From assembly GCA_007182875.1 (NCBI GenBank), contig AP019515.1:124001-188000 (forward strand): a stretch of 64,000 bases of DNA. Reading direction: 5' to 3'. Below the pieces are notes generated by a model. That model saw nothing but the letters and a program-made list of their open reading frames with translations. It was not told where the DNA came from and did not search any database. The position numbers and the translations under genes are program-made. This document shows, piece by piece, positions 48,213 through 58,133 of this stretch; the first letter of the stretch is position 1; the number at the start of each line of letters is the position of its first letter. This DNA is from Vreelandella sulfidaeris (lineage in GTDB: Bacteria; Pseudomonadota; Gammaproteobacteria; Pseudomonadales; Halomonadaceae).

Positions 48213-49321
48213 TCAGCAGTGGCCACGGTTGGTGCCATTATCAGCATGAGCCCGGTCAGTAACCTGGCTGACCTGTACCTCATCACTCTGCCTTTGGTCC
48301 CTAGTCTTTTTGTTTGATTTTAGCCGTTTCTGATGGTCAGCTAACTGCTTGCGCAGATCCTCTTCGCGGGATAAAGCGATTGCCAGCTGTGTCCGGGTTT
48401 CTGAGTGCTCTTCCTGAATATTTGCCAACTCCTCAATCCGCTTAGTCGCTGTCTTCAGCTCGCTACGGGCGTCGCTGGAAGATGTCTTGATCTTGTCGAG
48501 ATCGGTACGAAGCGTTGCGTTCTCGTCCTGCAGCTCACCGCTGCGCCTCATAACAGAGGCATTCTCCGCACGTAGGCTGGCATGTTCCTGCTGAAGAGAA
48601 GAGTCTTCGTTGACGGCCTCGAGCGTTTTCTGGAGCTGCAATTCACGTTTACTAGAGGTTTCCAGTTCCCGTGTAGCGGCTTTAAGCTCGCTTTCAATTG
48701 TGGCCAACCGGGCGCTGCTATCGGCTTTCGTCTCGCAAGTGGTCGACCAACGTTTGTTGCCGTTGCGCTTCAACACGCATGGTTTCCAATTGCTGATTCT
48801 GGCGGGAGAGCTGGTCTTGTAAATCGGTAACTCGTCCCATAGCATCCGCTGCCCGCTGCCTTGCGGTGGCATTCTCCGTCACAAGCGTATGGATCTCCTC
48901 CGTCTGCTGCTCAATGCGCTGCCCATCCTGATGGCCGTGTTCACGCAAGGTTGCGATGCTGGCCTCTAGTCGCTCAATCTCGCGTAGCGCCTCATCTCGC
49001 TCTTCGTTGGCAGCTTTCTCGCGCTGTTCGGACTCTGCGCGTATCTTCTCGACTTCTTCATCAGCGTGCTGGCTAGCGGAGCGCCATAGTTCAACTCCAA
49101 CCCGCTCCAAGACAGTGCGGATCTCATTCGGCATTTCTCGCACAGCGATGGCATTGTCTTTAGGCTATCGCGCCACTCACGCATGACCGGGGAAATATGC
49201 GACAGGAGCCACCACCCAGGCATTCGCGCACCTGTTCATTGGTGGGCCTGTCGATGCCTTCGGATACCAGCTTCTCGGCAGCATCAATGATGCGTTGCCG
49301 TATTTCCGGCTTAATAGTCAT
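48213..49321 (-). pseudogene. kfrA: KfrA-like plasmid DNA-binding protein, frameshifted
   Basis: N-terminal KfrA domain MTIKPEIRQRIIDAAEKLVS, PTNEQVRECLGGGSLSHISP, VMREWR, then a very long coiled coil (EIERLEASIATLREHGHQDG, QIETEELK-type heptads, SELKTATKRIEELANIQEEH) to the end at 48213. KfrA proteins repress their own promoter and help plasmid maintenance. Breaks near 49160, 48960, 48730. The 36-bp inverted repeat upstream (49348) is the likely binding site. Confidence 0.75.
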
Positions 49322-49347
49322 GCCGGGCTATCTCCTAGTGTATGTAT

Positions 49348-49383
49348 TGTATGTATGTATTATACATAAGATACATACATACA
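49348..49383 (-). promoter_or_regulatory. Perfect 13-bp inverted repeat upstream of kfrA
   Basis: TGTATGTATGTAT and ATACATACATACA separated by 10 nt, 27 nt upstream of the kfrA start. Rich in the repeating GTAT unit. Strong candidate operator for KfrA autoregulation. Confidence 0.75.
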
Positions 49384-49444
49384 ATATAGTCAACAGCTTC
49401 GCTAACCCTAAAATAATGCTAGCGCAGCCTACTAGATGATCTGC

Positions 49445-49553
49445 TGTGCAACATTCCCACCTAAGAATGCAACCAGTGCAGGAAATCTATTGGGAAAGAT
49501 CGTGCCAATGTTGAAAGCCATAGCTGTTGCGGGATCGGTGCAACATCCCCACC
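49445..49553 (+). repeat. Two outlying replication-type iterons
   Basis: TGTGCAACATTCCCACC at 49445-49461 and GGTGCAACATCCCCACC at 49537-49553, matching the iterons at the origin (52834-53556), in the same orientation, between the kfrA operator and ardC. Confidence 0.75.
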
Positions 49554-49568
49554 GCAGTGACTAAACAC

Positions 49569-49592
49569 AAAAGCCTCCCGAGGGGAGGCTGT
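49569..49592 (-). terminator. Terminator of ardC
   Basis: Minus strand GCCTCCC/GGGAGGC stem (49573-49579 with 49583-49589) followed by TTTTGTGTTT, 18 nt after the ardC stop. Confidence 0.7.
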
Positions 49593-49609
49593 TGAATGGT
49601 AAAGAAAAA

Positions 49610-50504
49610 TCAAGCTGCCGCGGTTGCTGCAGTTGAGTCTTCTTCTCCGTCGATCAAACCGCACTGTTGTGCCATTTGCTCGATGAAGTTGACCGCCTTC
49701 TGCGCATCAGCCAGAGCACGGTCGATCTCTTTGGCCTGGTCACCTTTGAGCCGTGAAGCCCATCCAGTGAGGTGGGACGCCGAGTTTTCGGGGTAGCAGG
49801 AGACCAAAGCGCATGGCTGCAAGCCAGGCGCCAGCTTCTACCACTACTTCCTCTCGAGCGCGATCGCTCTTGTCCCGGTTGAGGCGCGAGGGAGCACCAG
49901 TAGCATGGATCAGCTCATGCAGGCCGGTGGCCGCAATTTCACTAACCTCATGGAACTGTTCAGGACGGGGCAGGCGTATGCCATCCGTAGAGGGCCTGTA
50001 GTAGGCCTTGTCACCGCCCCAGCTTAAAGGGATGCCCGATGCTTCAATCAGCCGTGCAACGAACTGCACGGGCTCAGGTTGAGCTTCTAAGACAGGTGGC
50101 TTTGCAGCCTCTGTCAATGGGTCCGCCAGCTGCTCCTCGTTAAACACATAAAGATACGGTTCACGGGGATGATTTTCTCCTCCGTTGTGCCGTTCTCCTT
50201 CTTCTCGCGCTTTTGTGGAATTTCCAAAATTCCACGGGGTGGCCTTTCGCCCTTGCGGGTGAGTGCAGAGATCCTTCGCTTGCTTGAAAGTCACCCAGGC
50301 AGGGCTGGTGTAGCCGTTTTATCTGAAGCAATCCAGAGACTGATGATATTTGACCAGCCAGTGTAAGAACGCCCTGAAGAGGCGTTATAGGGCTGGCTCA
50401 CATCTTGTCGCCGCCTGGTTTCCAAGGCTTCTGCCAGGGGCTGTGCCTTCCATCAAACCTTGTATGAGTGCTTCGCGGATACCATCGATTGCACGTTTGC
50501 TCAT
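49610..50504 (-). pseudogene. ardC: ArdC-like antirestriction protein (zincin-like domain), frameshifted
   Basis: Starts MSKRAIDGIREALIQGLMEG and in another frame APWQKPWKPGGDKM (the PWxxPW element of the ssDNA-binding N-terminal domain), WVTFKQAKDLCTHPQGRKA, then the metalloprotease-like C-terminus AYYRPSTDGIRLPRPEQFHE and AATGLHELIHATGAPSRLNR with HExxH (HELIH). Ends EEDSTAATAAA. ArdC proteins protect incoming plasmid DNA from restriction. Breaks near 50450, 50390, 50270, 49830. Confidence 0.75.
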
Positions 50505-50806
50505 GATCTATCTCCTCTCTCATTCCTGCAGTAGTGCAGGTCTCAAGAAGGGATAGGGCGCTAGGTGACAGCCGGTGGGGGTCAGTGCTTCCCCTAACTC
50601 TAATCGAGACCCGGCAGCGGGAATGAGAGGAGAGAATGATGAAGCACACCAACCAGTTGGATATGTTCGCAGTTAGTGAGGCGGCCAAAGTTTATAGTTT
50701 CCCTGGAAGGGAACCGTAGAGACCGCAGAGCAGCGTAAAGAGAGTGAAGATGCTGTTATCTCAGAGGCACTGAACATCATCGAAGCACGGTTCTATGGTC
50801 AGCTTG

Positions 50807-52182
50807 GAGTTAAGCTCAAGTCTGGTGTATGGGAGGTAGGAAGGGTGGCGTATCCTGTTGATTGATCACGACCAAGATCTCAACCAACACGAGTGGATAC
50901 GCCATGGCCGATTCTACCCTCCGGACTCTTTCACAACCAGAACCCCAGGTCGCTGACCCGCTGCACGAGCTGCTGCGCCAAGGTGCCCGTGACCTGATCG
51001 CCAAGGCCGTCGAGGCCGAGTTGGCCACCTTCTGGCGCAGTATGCCGATCAGCGGCTCGACGATGGACGCCAGGCCGTGGTCCGCAACGGCTACCTGCCC
51101 GAGCGCACGGTCCAGACCGGGATCGGGGATGTCAGCGTGCAGGTGCCCAAGGTGCGTGACCGCAGTGGCGGTGGCGCTCGCTTCAACAGCAGCCTGCTGC
51201 CGCCCTATCTGAAGCGAGCCCGCAGCATCGAGGAGTTGATCCCTTGGCTCTACCTGAAGGGGATCTCCACTGGCGACTACCAGGAGGCGCTGGCGGCACT
51301 GCTGGGCGACCAGGCCAAGGGTCTGTCGGCCAACACTGTGTCACGGCTCAAGAAGCAGTGGGAGGACGAGCATACCGAGTGGCGAAAGCGGGACCTGTCA
51401 GACCGTCGCTACGTCTACTGGTGGGCCGACGGGGTGTACAGCAACGTGCGCATGGATGACCGCCTGTGCCTGCTGGTGATCATCGGGGTCACCGAGCAGG
51501 GCCGCAAGGAGTTGGTGGCCGTCGAGGACGGCTTCCGCGAGTCGGCGGACAGCTGGAAGACCCTGCTGACAGGCCTGCGAGAACGCGGCCTGACCCAGGC
51601 TCCAAGCTGGCGGTGGGCGACGGCGCCATGGGGTTCTGGGCGGCCCTGAGCAAGATTTACCCGGAGACCGACCATCAGCGCTGCTGGGTTCACAAGACGG
51701 CTAACGTGCTGAACAAGCTGCCAAAGTCAGTACAGCCCAAGGTCAAGGCCGACCTGCATGACATCTGGATGGCCGAGACCCGCGACGAGGCGCACAAGGC
51801 CTTCGATCGCACGCTGAAACGCTTCGAGGCCAAGTACCCCAAGGCGATGGCGTGCCTGGCCAAGGATCGGGAGGAACTGCTGGCGTTCTACGACTACCCG
51901 GCAGAGCACTGGGTGCATATCCGCACCACCAACCCGATTGAGTCGACCTTCGCCACGGTCCGCCTGCGGAGCAAGCGCAGCCGGAACTGCGGCTCCAGAG
52001 CGACGACCCTGGCGATGGTCTTCAAGCTGCTCCAGAGCGCCGAGAAGCGCTGGAAGCGCATCAAGGGTTCAGCAAGCTGGAACTGGTCGTGAACAACGTC
52101 CGGTTCCAGGATGGAAGCAAGTAACCGATCAGTCAGACAGGACTGCCGCCTGACCGCCATCCACCAGATTTGACTATAACTC
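50807..52182 (+). mobile_element. IS256-family element, copy 1, inserted in radC
   Basis: Ends are inverted: left GAGTTAAGCTCAAGTCTGGT, right (reverse complement) GAGTTATAGTCAAATCTGGT. Left flank GTCAGCTTG and right flank CCCAGCTTG match at 7 of 9 positions, a slightly altered target duplication. Near-identical to copy 2 at 59794. Confidence 0.85.
50904..52153 (+). pseudogene. IS256-family transposase, copy 1, frameshifted
   Basis: [20 protein letters not shown], then the same protein as 59891-61143, but with single-base losses near 51031 (CCTTTC to CCTTC), 51602 (CTCCCA to CTCCA) and 52064 (AAGGGG to AAGGG). DDE residues lie in [23 protein letters not shown] and [13 protein letters not shown]. 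All three losses are homopolymer deletions relative to copy 2. Confidence 0.85.
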
Positions 52183-52600
52183 CCCAGCTTGAGAGTGAGG
52201 GTGCAAAGATAACGGCTCCTTGGATAGCGGTTGATTATCTGACGCTCAAGTATGCGGAACTGCCTTACGAAGTGTTCTCAGTGACGTGGCTGAACTCGCA
52301 ACATCAAGTCATCAAGCATGAGGAGCTTTTAGAGGCACCGTGGATAAGGCGGCTGTCTATCCTAGGAAGTGGTTAGAAGTGCGATTGAAACGAATGCTTC
52401 CGCCGTATTGTTGTGTCACAACCATCCTAGCGGTAGTCCTCAAGAGAGTGATGCTGATCGTCAGATTACGAAGAAGCTACAAGAGGCTTTGGATGTGATC
52501 GACGTAAAGGTGATAGACCACATTATTGTGGCTGGCACCGAGCATGTCAGCTTTGCAGAGAGGGGCTGATATAACTTCAACGGTTATGCCGTTTTCATGG

Positions 52601-52631
52601 CCTCACCAGCATTCCAGCTGGTGAGGCTTTT
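52601..52631 (+). terminator. Terminator after radC
   Basis: CCTCACCAGC and GCTGGTGAGG form a perfect 10-bp stem with ATTCCA loop, followed by CTTTT. Confidence 0.8.
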
Positions 52632-52639
52632 ATGGGCTA

Positions 52640-53785
52640 TCCTTTAATTGTTAAACCTGCTGTGATGTTGATACTGCTCTTCTAACGGCCCACAAAGAAA
52701 CTCGGTGGCTTGGGGGTGTTAGGAAAGGCTGGTTAATATAAAAGGTTAAAGGGTTAAGGCTGGGTTAAAACAGGGTTACGAGCGAGTAAAGAAGCATCAA
52801 ACCACTGAAAAGTATGCATTATCTTTCAAAACCGATGCAACGTCCCCACCGCTTGCTATGCAACATTCCACCGCTTGCTGTGCAACATCCCCACCTGGGG
52901 CTCAAAGTTATCCTCCTGATGTCCACAGAAAACGTCTTTTGTCCACATTTTGGCTCATTTAGGCACCATCTGTGCAACATTCCCACCTGCAAGATTTAAG
53001 GCATGATAGGTTGACAGGATCGATTCGATTCGCTCTGCATCTCCTGTGCAATATACCCACCTACTATAGAGGGCTAAATTGCTGGTCAGAAAATAACCTG
53101 TGCAGTATCCCCACCGAAACGATGCAACATTCCCACCTATAAAACGCTACTTTTCCACAGGCTTACCCACAGTAAATGTGGATACGTTGATAGCTATCAG
53201 AGCACTTTTATACCGTTATCATTTGAAGCTGCTTAATATAGTGCCTTACCTTCTTTGTTGTCAAATTGTTACTGATCGACAATCCTGCCAGGGAGGAATG
53301 ACACTTTGAGCACGCTGGCCGTGCTTTAAAGACCTGTCGCGGGGCTGATGGTGCAACGTTCCCACCTACGTTCTGTGAGCTACACTCTTGAATGCCTACT
53401 GTGATAGCAGTCTGCTTACAAGGGTGACTGGACGTTGGCTACGGTCATTGGCGCGGTGATTAAGGAGGTCTGGAAGCATCTATCTGTGCAACATTCCCCT
53501 ATTGAGCAAGGTGATCGAGAGGGTCTGGAATCGGCTATCTGTGCAACATTCCCCAATGATGGCACACGCTTGGACTGCAATGCGCGCCTCAATGGTTCCT
53601 GCAGCACAGCCCGTTAATTACGATCCTGGCTGGCTGGGGTTTGAAGGGCGACGAGTTGCCCGTGTGTACATTATCCCCTAAGCAGTAAAGGCCATCTAAA
53701 TGCATTCAATGATCCAGACTTCACAAAGGAAATAAGATAATATTATTTTAAAGTGATGTTTCGCTAATAGTATGTAAGTCTTTCT
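52640..53785 (+). other. Probable plasmid origin of replication with iterons
   Basis: No gene. About ten copies of a 17-nt iteron (consensus TGTGCAACATTCCCACC), all in the same orientation: 52834, 52857, 52879, 52971, 53045, 53099, 53121, 53350, 53485, 53540. A stretch with repeated GGTTAA at 52733-52780 and TTTTCCACA at about 53152 (DnaA-box-like) complete an origin layout. Lies 3' of the rep gene. Confidence 0.75.
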
Positions 53786-54776
53786 TTAACCGTATTGAGT
53801 TACTTTTGTAATTTGCTCTTTTAACAGTTTTGACAAATTTATCTGTAGGAAAGATTGTGTAGTAAATATCAACAAGTTTTTCCCTTCCGTTATTCTCTTC
53901 GCTTTATAACTAGCTATAACCTCATGCTCAACGAGTACGTCTAGGGCAATTTTCATAGCCCGAACATTACTGCCCATGCGATCAGAAAGCCCGCGAGGGC
54001 TACCTGACAGGTAAGGAATAAGACGAGGCGTATAGGGATCGTTGGCTGATGCCTGGCTCCAGTAGTGACTCATTCGCTTATGCATGTACCGGGCAAGAGG
54101 GCTCTTAATCGACATCGAAGTGCTATAGTCATATAAACGGAAAGTTTGTTTAAGAATGCTCTCAGTTACTAAAGGGTTAAACTGTACATAGCATTTAGTA
54201 TCGCCTTCACGCATCTGAATATCTTTTCGCGTGGTTAGGCCGACCATAGGAAAAAGCTTGAGGAAATAACAGTTTCATTATCATTGGTGACCGTTTCAAG
54301 CTGTGCGCCACGGCATACAAGTATCGCCTCCTTTATCTCGCTGAGTTTGAACTCATGTTTGTTCCGGCGTAACTCAGCACGCAACTCGTAGAAAGTAAAA
54401 GAACACCAACTTTACCATCGATCATGACGCTTCCGCCATTAACAGCCAGTTTTCTTAAAGCGTCTTCTATAATCTCTTCACGCTCACCAGGATAAACTAG
54501 CTCATGTTTGCCTTTACTATTCTCGATAATAGCTGGCTTAACTTTAACCTTTATAACGCGGTCGCCTATACGGCACTCGCGCTCTCTTACCGCGCTGTTA
54601 AGGTCTGTGAATCGACGACGCTTCTCCAGAGAATATTTAGGCAATGCATCGTAAATGTCGATGCTATTACTATAATTTCTGTCCCGGCTATCGCTCAGGC
54701 TGAATAGGTCAAGCTGAGGCGGCTTATTAACCGCAACTGCTTGTATGTCCTTGTCTTTATTGCTATCGCTGGCCAT
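53786..54776 (-). pseudogene. rep: Plasmid replication initiator protein, frameshifted
   Basis: Starts MASDSNKDKDIQAVAVNKPP, then RNYSNSIDIYDALPKYSLEK, VKVKPAIIENSKGKHELVYP, and in other frames FFYELRAELRRNKHEFKLSE, MVGLTTRKDIQMREGDTKCY, VQFNPLVTESILKQTFRLYD and RMSHYWSQASANDPYTPRLI. Position next to the iteron array and overall layout support a Rep function; the exact Rep family was not assigned. Two one-base shifts near 54400 and 54255. Confidence 0.7.
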
Positions 54777-54809
54777 ATCTAACCTCTGTCAGCCTACAGT
54801 AATAACCTG

Positions 54810-55161
54810 CTATTTCTCTTCGACAAGCCAAGAATCAACGACCTCGGCACCGTACTGATCCTTCCAAGCCCTCAGGGTTTTATGATTGCCACCTCTTGTT
54901 TCGACAATCTCCTTTCATAAGGATTGCGATATTCCTTTATCATTCGCTTCTTACGTATAGCCGGAGACTCGCTGACGCTTTTTCAGTATTAACCAATTTA
55001 ATAACGTCCAGGGCCGATTCATTATAATCAGCCATTAACGTTTTTAAGCGGTTAAAAGCACTTTCACGCTTGAAATCTTCTCGATTCTCAAACGATATAA
55101 GTTGTTCTCGAAGAGACTTCGATTGCTCCTGCAGCTGTTGGTATTCACGCAATATAGGCAT
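54810..55161 (-). pseudogene. mvaT: MvaT/H-NS-like xenogeneic silencer, frameshifted
   Basis: MPILREYQQLQEQSKSLREQ then a coiled coil (FNRLKTLMADYNESALDVIK) and, after shifts, KRMIKEYRNPY, GGNHKTLRAWKDQYGAEVVD and SWLVEEK, which matches the MvaT DNA-binding end (YxNPxxGExxETxGGNHxxLKxWKxxYG). Plasmid-borne MvaT paralogues damp the fitness cost of incoming DNA. Start chosen at 55161 because the coiled coil begins there. Breaks near 54955 and 54895. Confidence 0.8.
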
Positions 55162-55753
55162 GTGTTTCCAGACAAGGCAATGTGAAAGTGTGCAAAGCAC
55201 ATTTTGTAGCTAACTCGGCTGTATGTCAACGATATGAGACCGTTGGCAGTGGTCTAAAGCTAGCGCAAAATATCTCCAAGGATGTGTTTTCCATTAAAAA
55301 TACCCTTATTTCGCAAAATCTACGGGTGATGGCCCTGCCAAAAGCCTAGATTTTGCGTACAGGCTTTCAGGAAATGGCTTTTACCTTGAGAAATAGAATA
55401 TAGAACAATAACTTAGGGTGATATTTTCCGTTTTGAGTGATCCTGTGTACACAGTTAAAAGGCCGTAGTGCTGGCGCTTAGGTTCTCTACTTATTAAAAT
55501 AGTTATTTAAGAAAGTAGAGAAGGGCAGCGAACCCGAGTAGGCTGTATCAGAGTCACATGAATAAGGCTGTGCTGAATGACTTGGAAGGCAATCTACAAA
55601 ATTGCGGTAGTTACTTCATATGCTCAGATGGTCGTCAATAGCATTGCAGCTGATTTAGGTGGTCTTCACATATTGGTGCCAGGACGCTGCCCAGTCTGAA
55701 GCCAGGCACTAACCCTGATCAGGGGAAAATCACAACCAAAAGGGAGCAATTGG
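55162..55753. promoter_or_regulatory. Non-coding region with several long inverted repeats
   Basis: CGCAAAATCTA (55312-55322) and TAGATTTTGCG (55347-55357) are perfect inverted arms 24 nt apart; CGCAAAATATCT at 55264 is a near repeat. CTGTGTACACAG at 55443-55454 is a 12-bp palindrome, and TTCTCTACTT/AAGTAGAGAA (55483-55492, 55513-55522) a third dyad. The stretch lies before a tyrosine recombinase gene and after mvaT. A short frame at 55558 (27 codons) is of uncertain status. Confidence 0.55.
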
Positions 55754-56072
55754 ATGTTTGATCACTTGATTATGCCACCCCGCGCAGGATATGCGGTCAT
55801 CACTACCAACGATTTCATGGTCATTGTCCGTGATACGGGCGATATTGTTAGTGTCCTAGAGGACGCCGATGCAGTTCTTGAGCACTTGAGCTTAACGATC
55901 CTGGCGGGCTGCGTCGCAAGCGAGTCTATGTCGAGTCCGCACCAAGCGCATCAGATTTTTACGAGGTGATGCATGAAAGCGGGATTTGCTCGATATTGTT
56001 ATGTGCTCTGCAGACCAGGCTGATTATTTGCAGCAACACATTGCCAGCTTAGAGGGGCCCGGAAATGGCTGA
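55754..56072 (+). pseudogene. Small protein of unknown function, frameshifted
   Basis: Starts MFDHLIMPPRAGYAVITTND after GGGAGC, continues DTGDIVSVLEDADAVLEHLS, and in other frames RVYVESAPSASDFYEVMHES and ADYLQQHIASLEGPGNG at 56072. No signal or membrane segment. Its end overlaps the start of the tyrosine recombinase, so they are probably co-transcribed. Family not recognised. Confidence 0.45.
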
Positions 56073-57006
56073 TTCACTAGCGATGATTCCTTATAACGTC
56101 ACTGGGGCCTTGCTGAAGCATCGAATTCTTTGACAGAGGCCAAGGGAAACCCCGCGCTCTCTTATGGGGCTTGGCTCCCGCCGTAGCCGGGTCACGATGC
56201 GATCTCACCTCCAGCAAGTTGCCTACCTTAGCGGCGGTCATGACATTAAGAGTTGTCCGTGGCATATGATCCGGCGCGAACATGTGCGCTCAATCATCGA
56301 GATGATGAGTGAACTGGGCAAGGCTCCATCCACTATTAATACTGCATTGTCTGCTATGAAAGGTGTGGCGCGTGAGGCTTGGGTTGCGGGTCGCATGGAT
56401 AGTGAGAGCCACCATCAGATCAGCGATCTCAAGTCTGTCAGGGCTCAAGGTTGCCGAAGGGCGTACACCTTGATGATGTAGCTATCCAAGCCCTTTGTTC
56501 CGCATGCGAAACAGACGAGACCCCAAAGGGGAGATGCCGTGTTACTCCACTTACTGGTCAACACGGGGCTGCGTCGATCGGAGAGTGTATCCATAGACAT
56601 CGAGATGATTGACCGCGGCCGGCAGTCGATCAGGATTCTGGGCAAGGTAACAAGGAACGCCTCGTCTTTCTGCCCAATGAAACGTTCCTGAAAGTCATGG
56701 CATGGCAATCCCGGTTGGGGCGGGATGTCGGGCCTCTTTCCTAGAGTGCGCCGACATGGTGTGATTACTGATCTTCGTATTACTGACCAAGCTGTGTACT
56801 TCATCATAAAAGAAAGGGCCGTTCAGGCGGGCATTAAGGAGTGCGCGCCTCACGATTTTCGCCGCACCTTCGCTACGAATATGCTAGATCGAGGTGTCGA
56901 CGTTCTCACGGTGCAATACGCTCTAGGCCATACCAACCTAGTCACCACACAACGCTATGACCGAAGTGCGGAAAGGCGCCTGGAGGAGGCGATGAAAAGA
57001 ATATGA
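56065..57006 (+). pseudogene. Tyrosine recombinase (phage-integrase family), frameshifted
   Basis: Core-binding part MADSLAMIPYNVTGALLKHR and STINTALSAMKGVAREAWVA; catalytic part LLHLLVNTGLRRSESVSIDI (Arg I), LGK-GNKERLVFLPNETFL, CAPHDFRRTFATNMLDRGVD (HxxR), GHTNLVTTQRYDRSA with the Tyr nucleophile. All active residues are present. About 310 residues. Breaks near 56130, 56445, 56645 and 56735. Possible roles: plasmid multimer resolution or gene mobilisation. Confidence 0.8.
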
Positions 57007-57286
57007 AACAACAGAGCAGTGCTTCACCCCAAGCTATGGGTGTCATCTAACAGTGACATAACGTTCAACACCAGCCACGATGGCCTAGCTGGCAAGATAA
57101 CCGTGACGCTAACGCCAGGTCAGCTCGAGGTGTTCTGGAGCGATCCGGCTGCAGCTTTGCCAGTGTCTATGGTATTACCTGGGAGACTGCCTCGCCTGGC
57201 AAGCAGCCGGGTACATGGCGCAGTGTGCCGAGCTGACCACGAAGGGTGGCAATGCCGGAACCCAGTCCATGGTGGCCATCCTGTAG
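57003..57286 (+). pseudogene. Hypothetical protein overlapping the recombinase, frameshifted
   Basis: ATG at 57003 overlaps the recombinase stop (ATGA). Corrected reading MKQQSSASPQAMGVI, SDITFNTSHDGLAGKITVTL, TPGQLEVFWSDPAAAL, then GDCLAWQAAGYMAQCAELTT and GNAGTQSMVAIL. About 95 residues, at least two shifts. No family recognised. Confidence 0.4.
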
Positions 57287-57353
57287 CAACCCCAGATCGA
57301 TGGGTAGCCATGCGCGGCAAATACAGCCTAATTCATCAGGAAGGGGTCAGCAA

Positions 57354-58082
57354 ATGACTGGTCAGCGAGAAGTAAACGGTTTATGGAGCATCGGACCTCT
57401 CTACTCCCGTCACCCTGCGACCGACCCTCGAGATGTTTTCGTTGGTGGGAAGAACCCCAGCCAAGCGGAAAGTGATTTTGAGAATGGCATCGCTCGCATG
57501 GGTGGGTTTTGGCGCCAGCCATCTTATGTGGGGCCTATCTGACTGCAGCCTCTTTGCTCGTTGAGCAAGGGCAGGCACGTGGTAGCTTCGATGAGATAGG
57601 ATTACCAGCTTTTATCTTCAGCGTCACGCTGCGGAGTTGATTCTTAAAAGGCTACTGCAGTGGTGTTTTGAGATTATTGAATGTCGGAACCAGATCAAAC
57701 CTGGGCAGGCTATTATGATTACAAATCGGCATCGCCGTTCTCTAAATAATGAGCATGACCTGCGGAAAATTCTGAATAGTCTGAAAAGGCAGCCAAGCTA
57801 GCCGATGAGAAAATTCCTCCAGAGTGCTTGGCACAGCTAGTTGAAACCATCAGCTCTGTGGAGGCTTCACCGCACTGGTCCCGCTACCGAGTTGATTCTC
57901 GCAGCACACAGAAGAAGCTATGGGAAACCACGGAGATAGTTATTCCAGTTGCAAGCCTTCAGACCCAATTGGATCTTGTCGCCAGTGACGTGCTGGCGCG
58001 TAGCCTTGAGCAGGAATGTTATGAAAACGAGCTGTATAGTACCTGGGCTGGATTGACGTCAGCCTTAGAGGGATCACAGTAG
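57354..58082 (+). pseudogene. HEPN-like protein of unknown function, frameshifted
   Basis: MTGQREVNGLWSIGPLYSRH, NPSQAESDFENGIARMGGFW, then in following frames AASLLVEQGQARGSFDEIGL, LQRHAAELILKRLLQWCFEI and RRSLNNEHDLRKILNSLKRQ, and ISSVEASPHWSRYRVDSRST. The pairing of RHAAELxLKxLL with HDLxxxLxxL is reminiscent of HEPN-type helical domains (HAxELxLK...HDLxxL). About 240 residues in total with four or five shifts. Faces the YaaC-like gene. Assignment is tentative; structure prediction would decide. Confidence 0.4.
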
Positions 58083-58133
58083 CCAGCTCAGTCAATCGGC
58101 TTGTCGGCTATTCATATCGTACATTGACAGTTC

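Larger units (their letters stand above)
50636..52569 (+). pseudogene. radC: RadC/JAB-domain protein split by IS256, frameshifted
   Basis: Starts after GAGAGGAGAG with MMKHTNQLDMFAVSEAAKVY, then ISEALNIIEARFYGQL, interrupted by IS256 and resuming ESEGAKITAPWIAVDYLTLK, YELPYEVF-type core (ELPYEVFSVTWLNSQHQVIK), and in other frames REVVRSAIETNASAVLLCHN, HPSGSPQESDADRQITKKLQ, IDHIIVAGTEHVSFAERG. The HxH...SxxD (HNHPSG...D) JAMM motif is present. Role in plasmid biology unclear; common on conjugative plasmids. Confidence 0.8.

Noticed and set aside
51415-52160. Long minus-strand and alternative plus-strand frames within IS256
   Set aside because: They recur at the same places in both copies and overlap the transposase completely; shadows of a GC-rich gene.
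49445-53556. CRISPR array
   Set aside because: The repeated units are 17 nt with irregular spacing and lie next to a replication gene; they are iterons, not CRISPR repeats.
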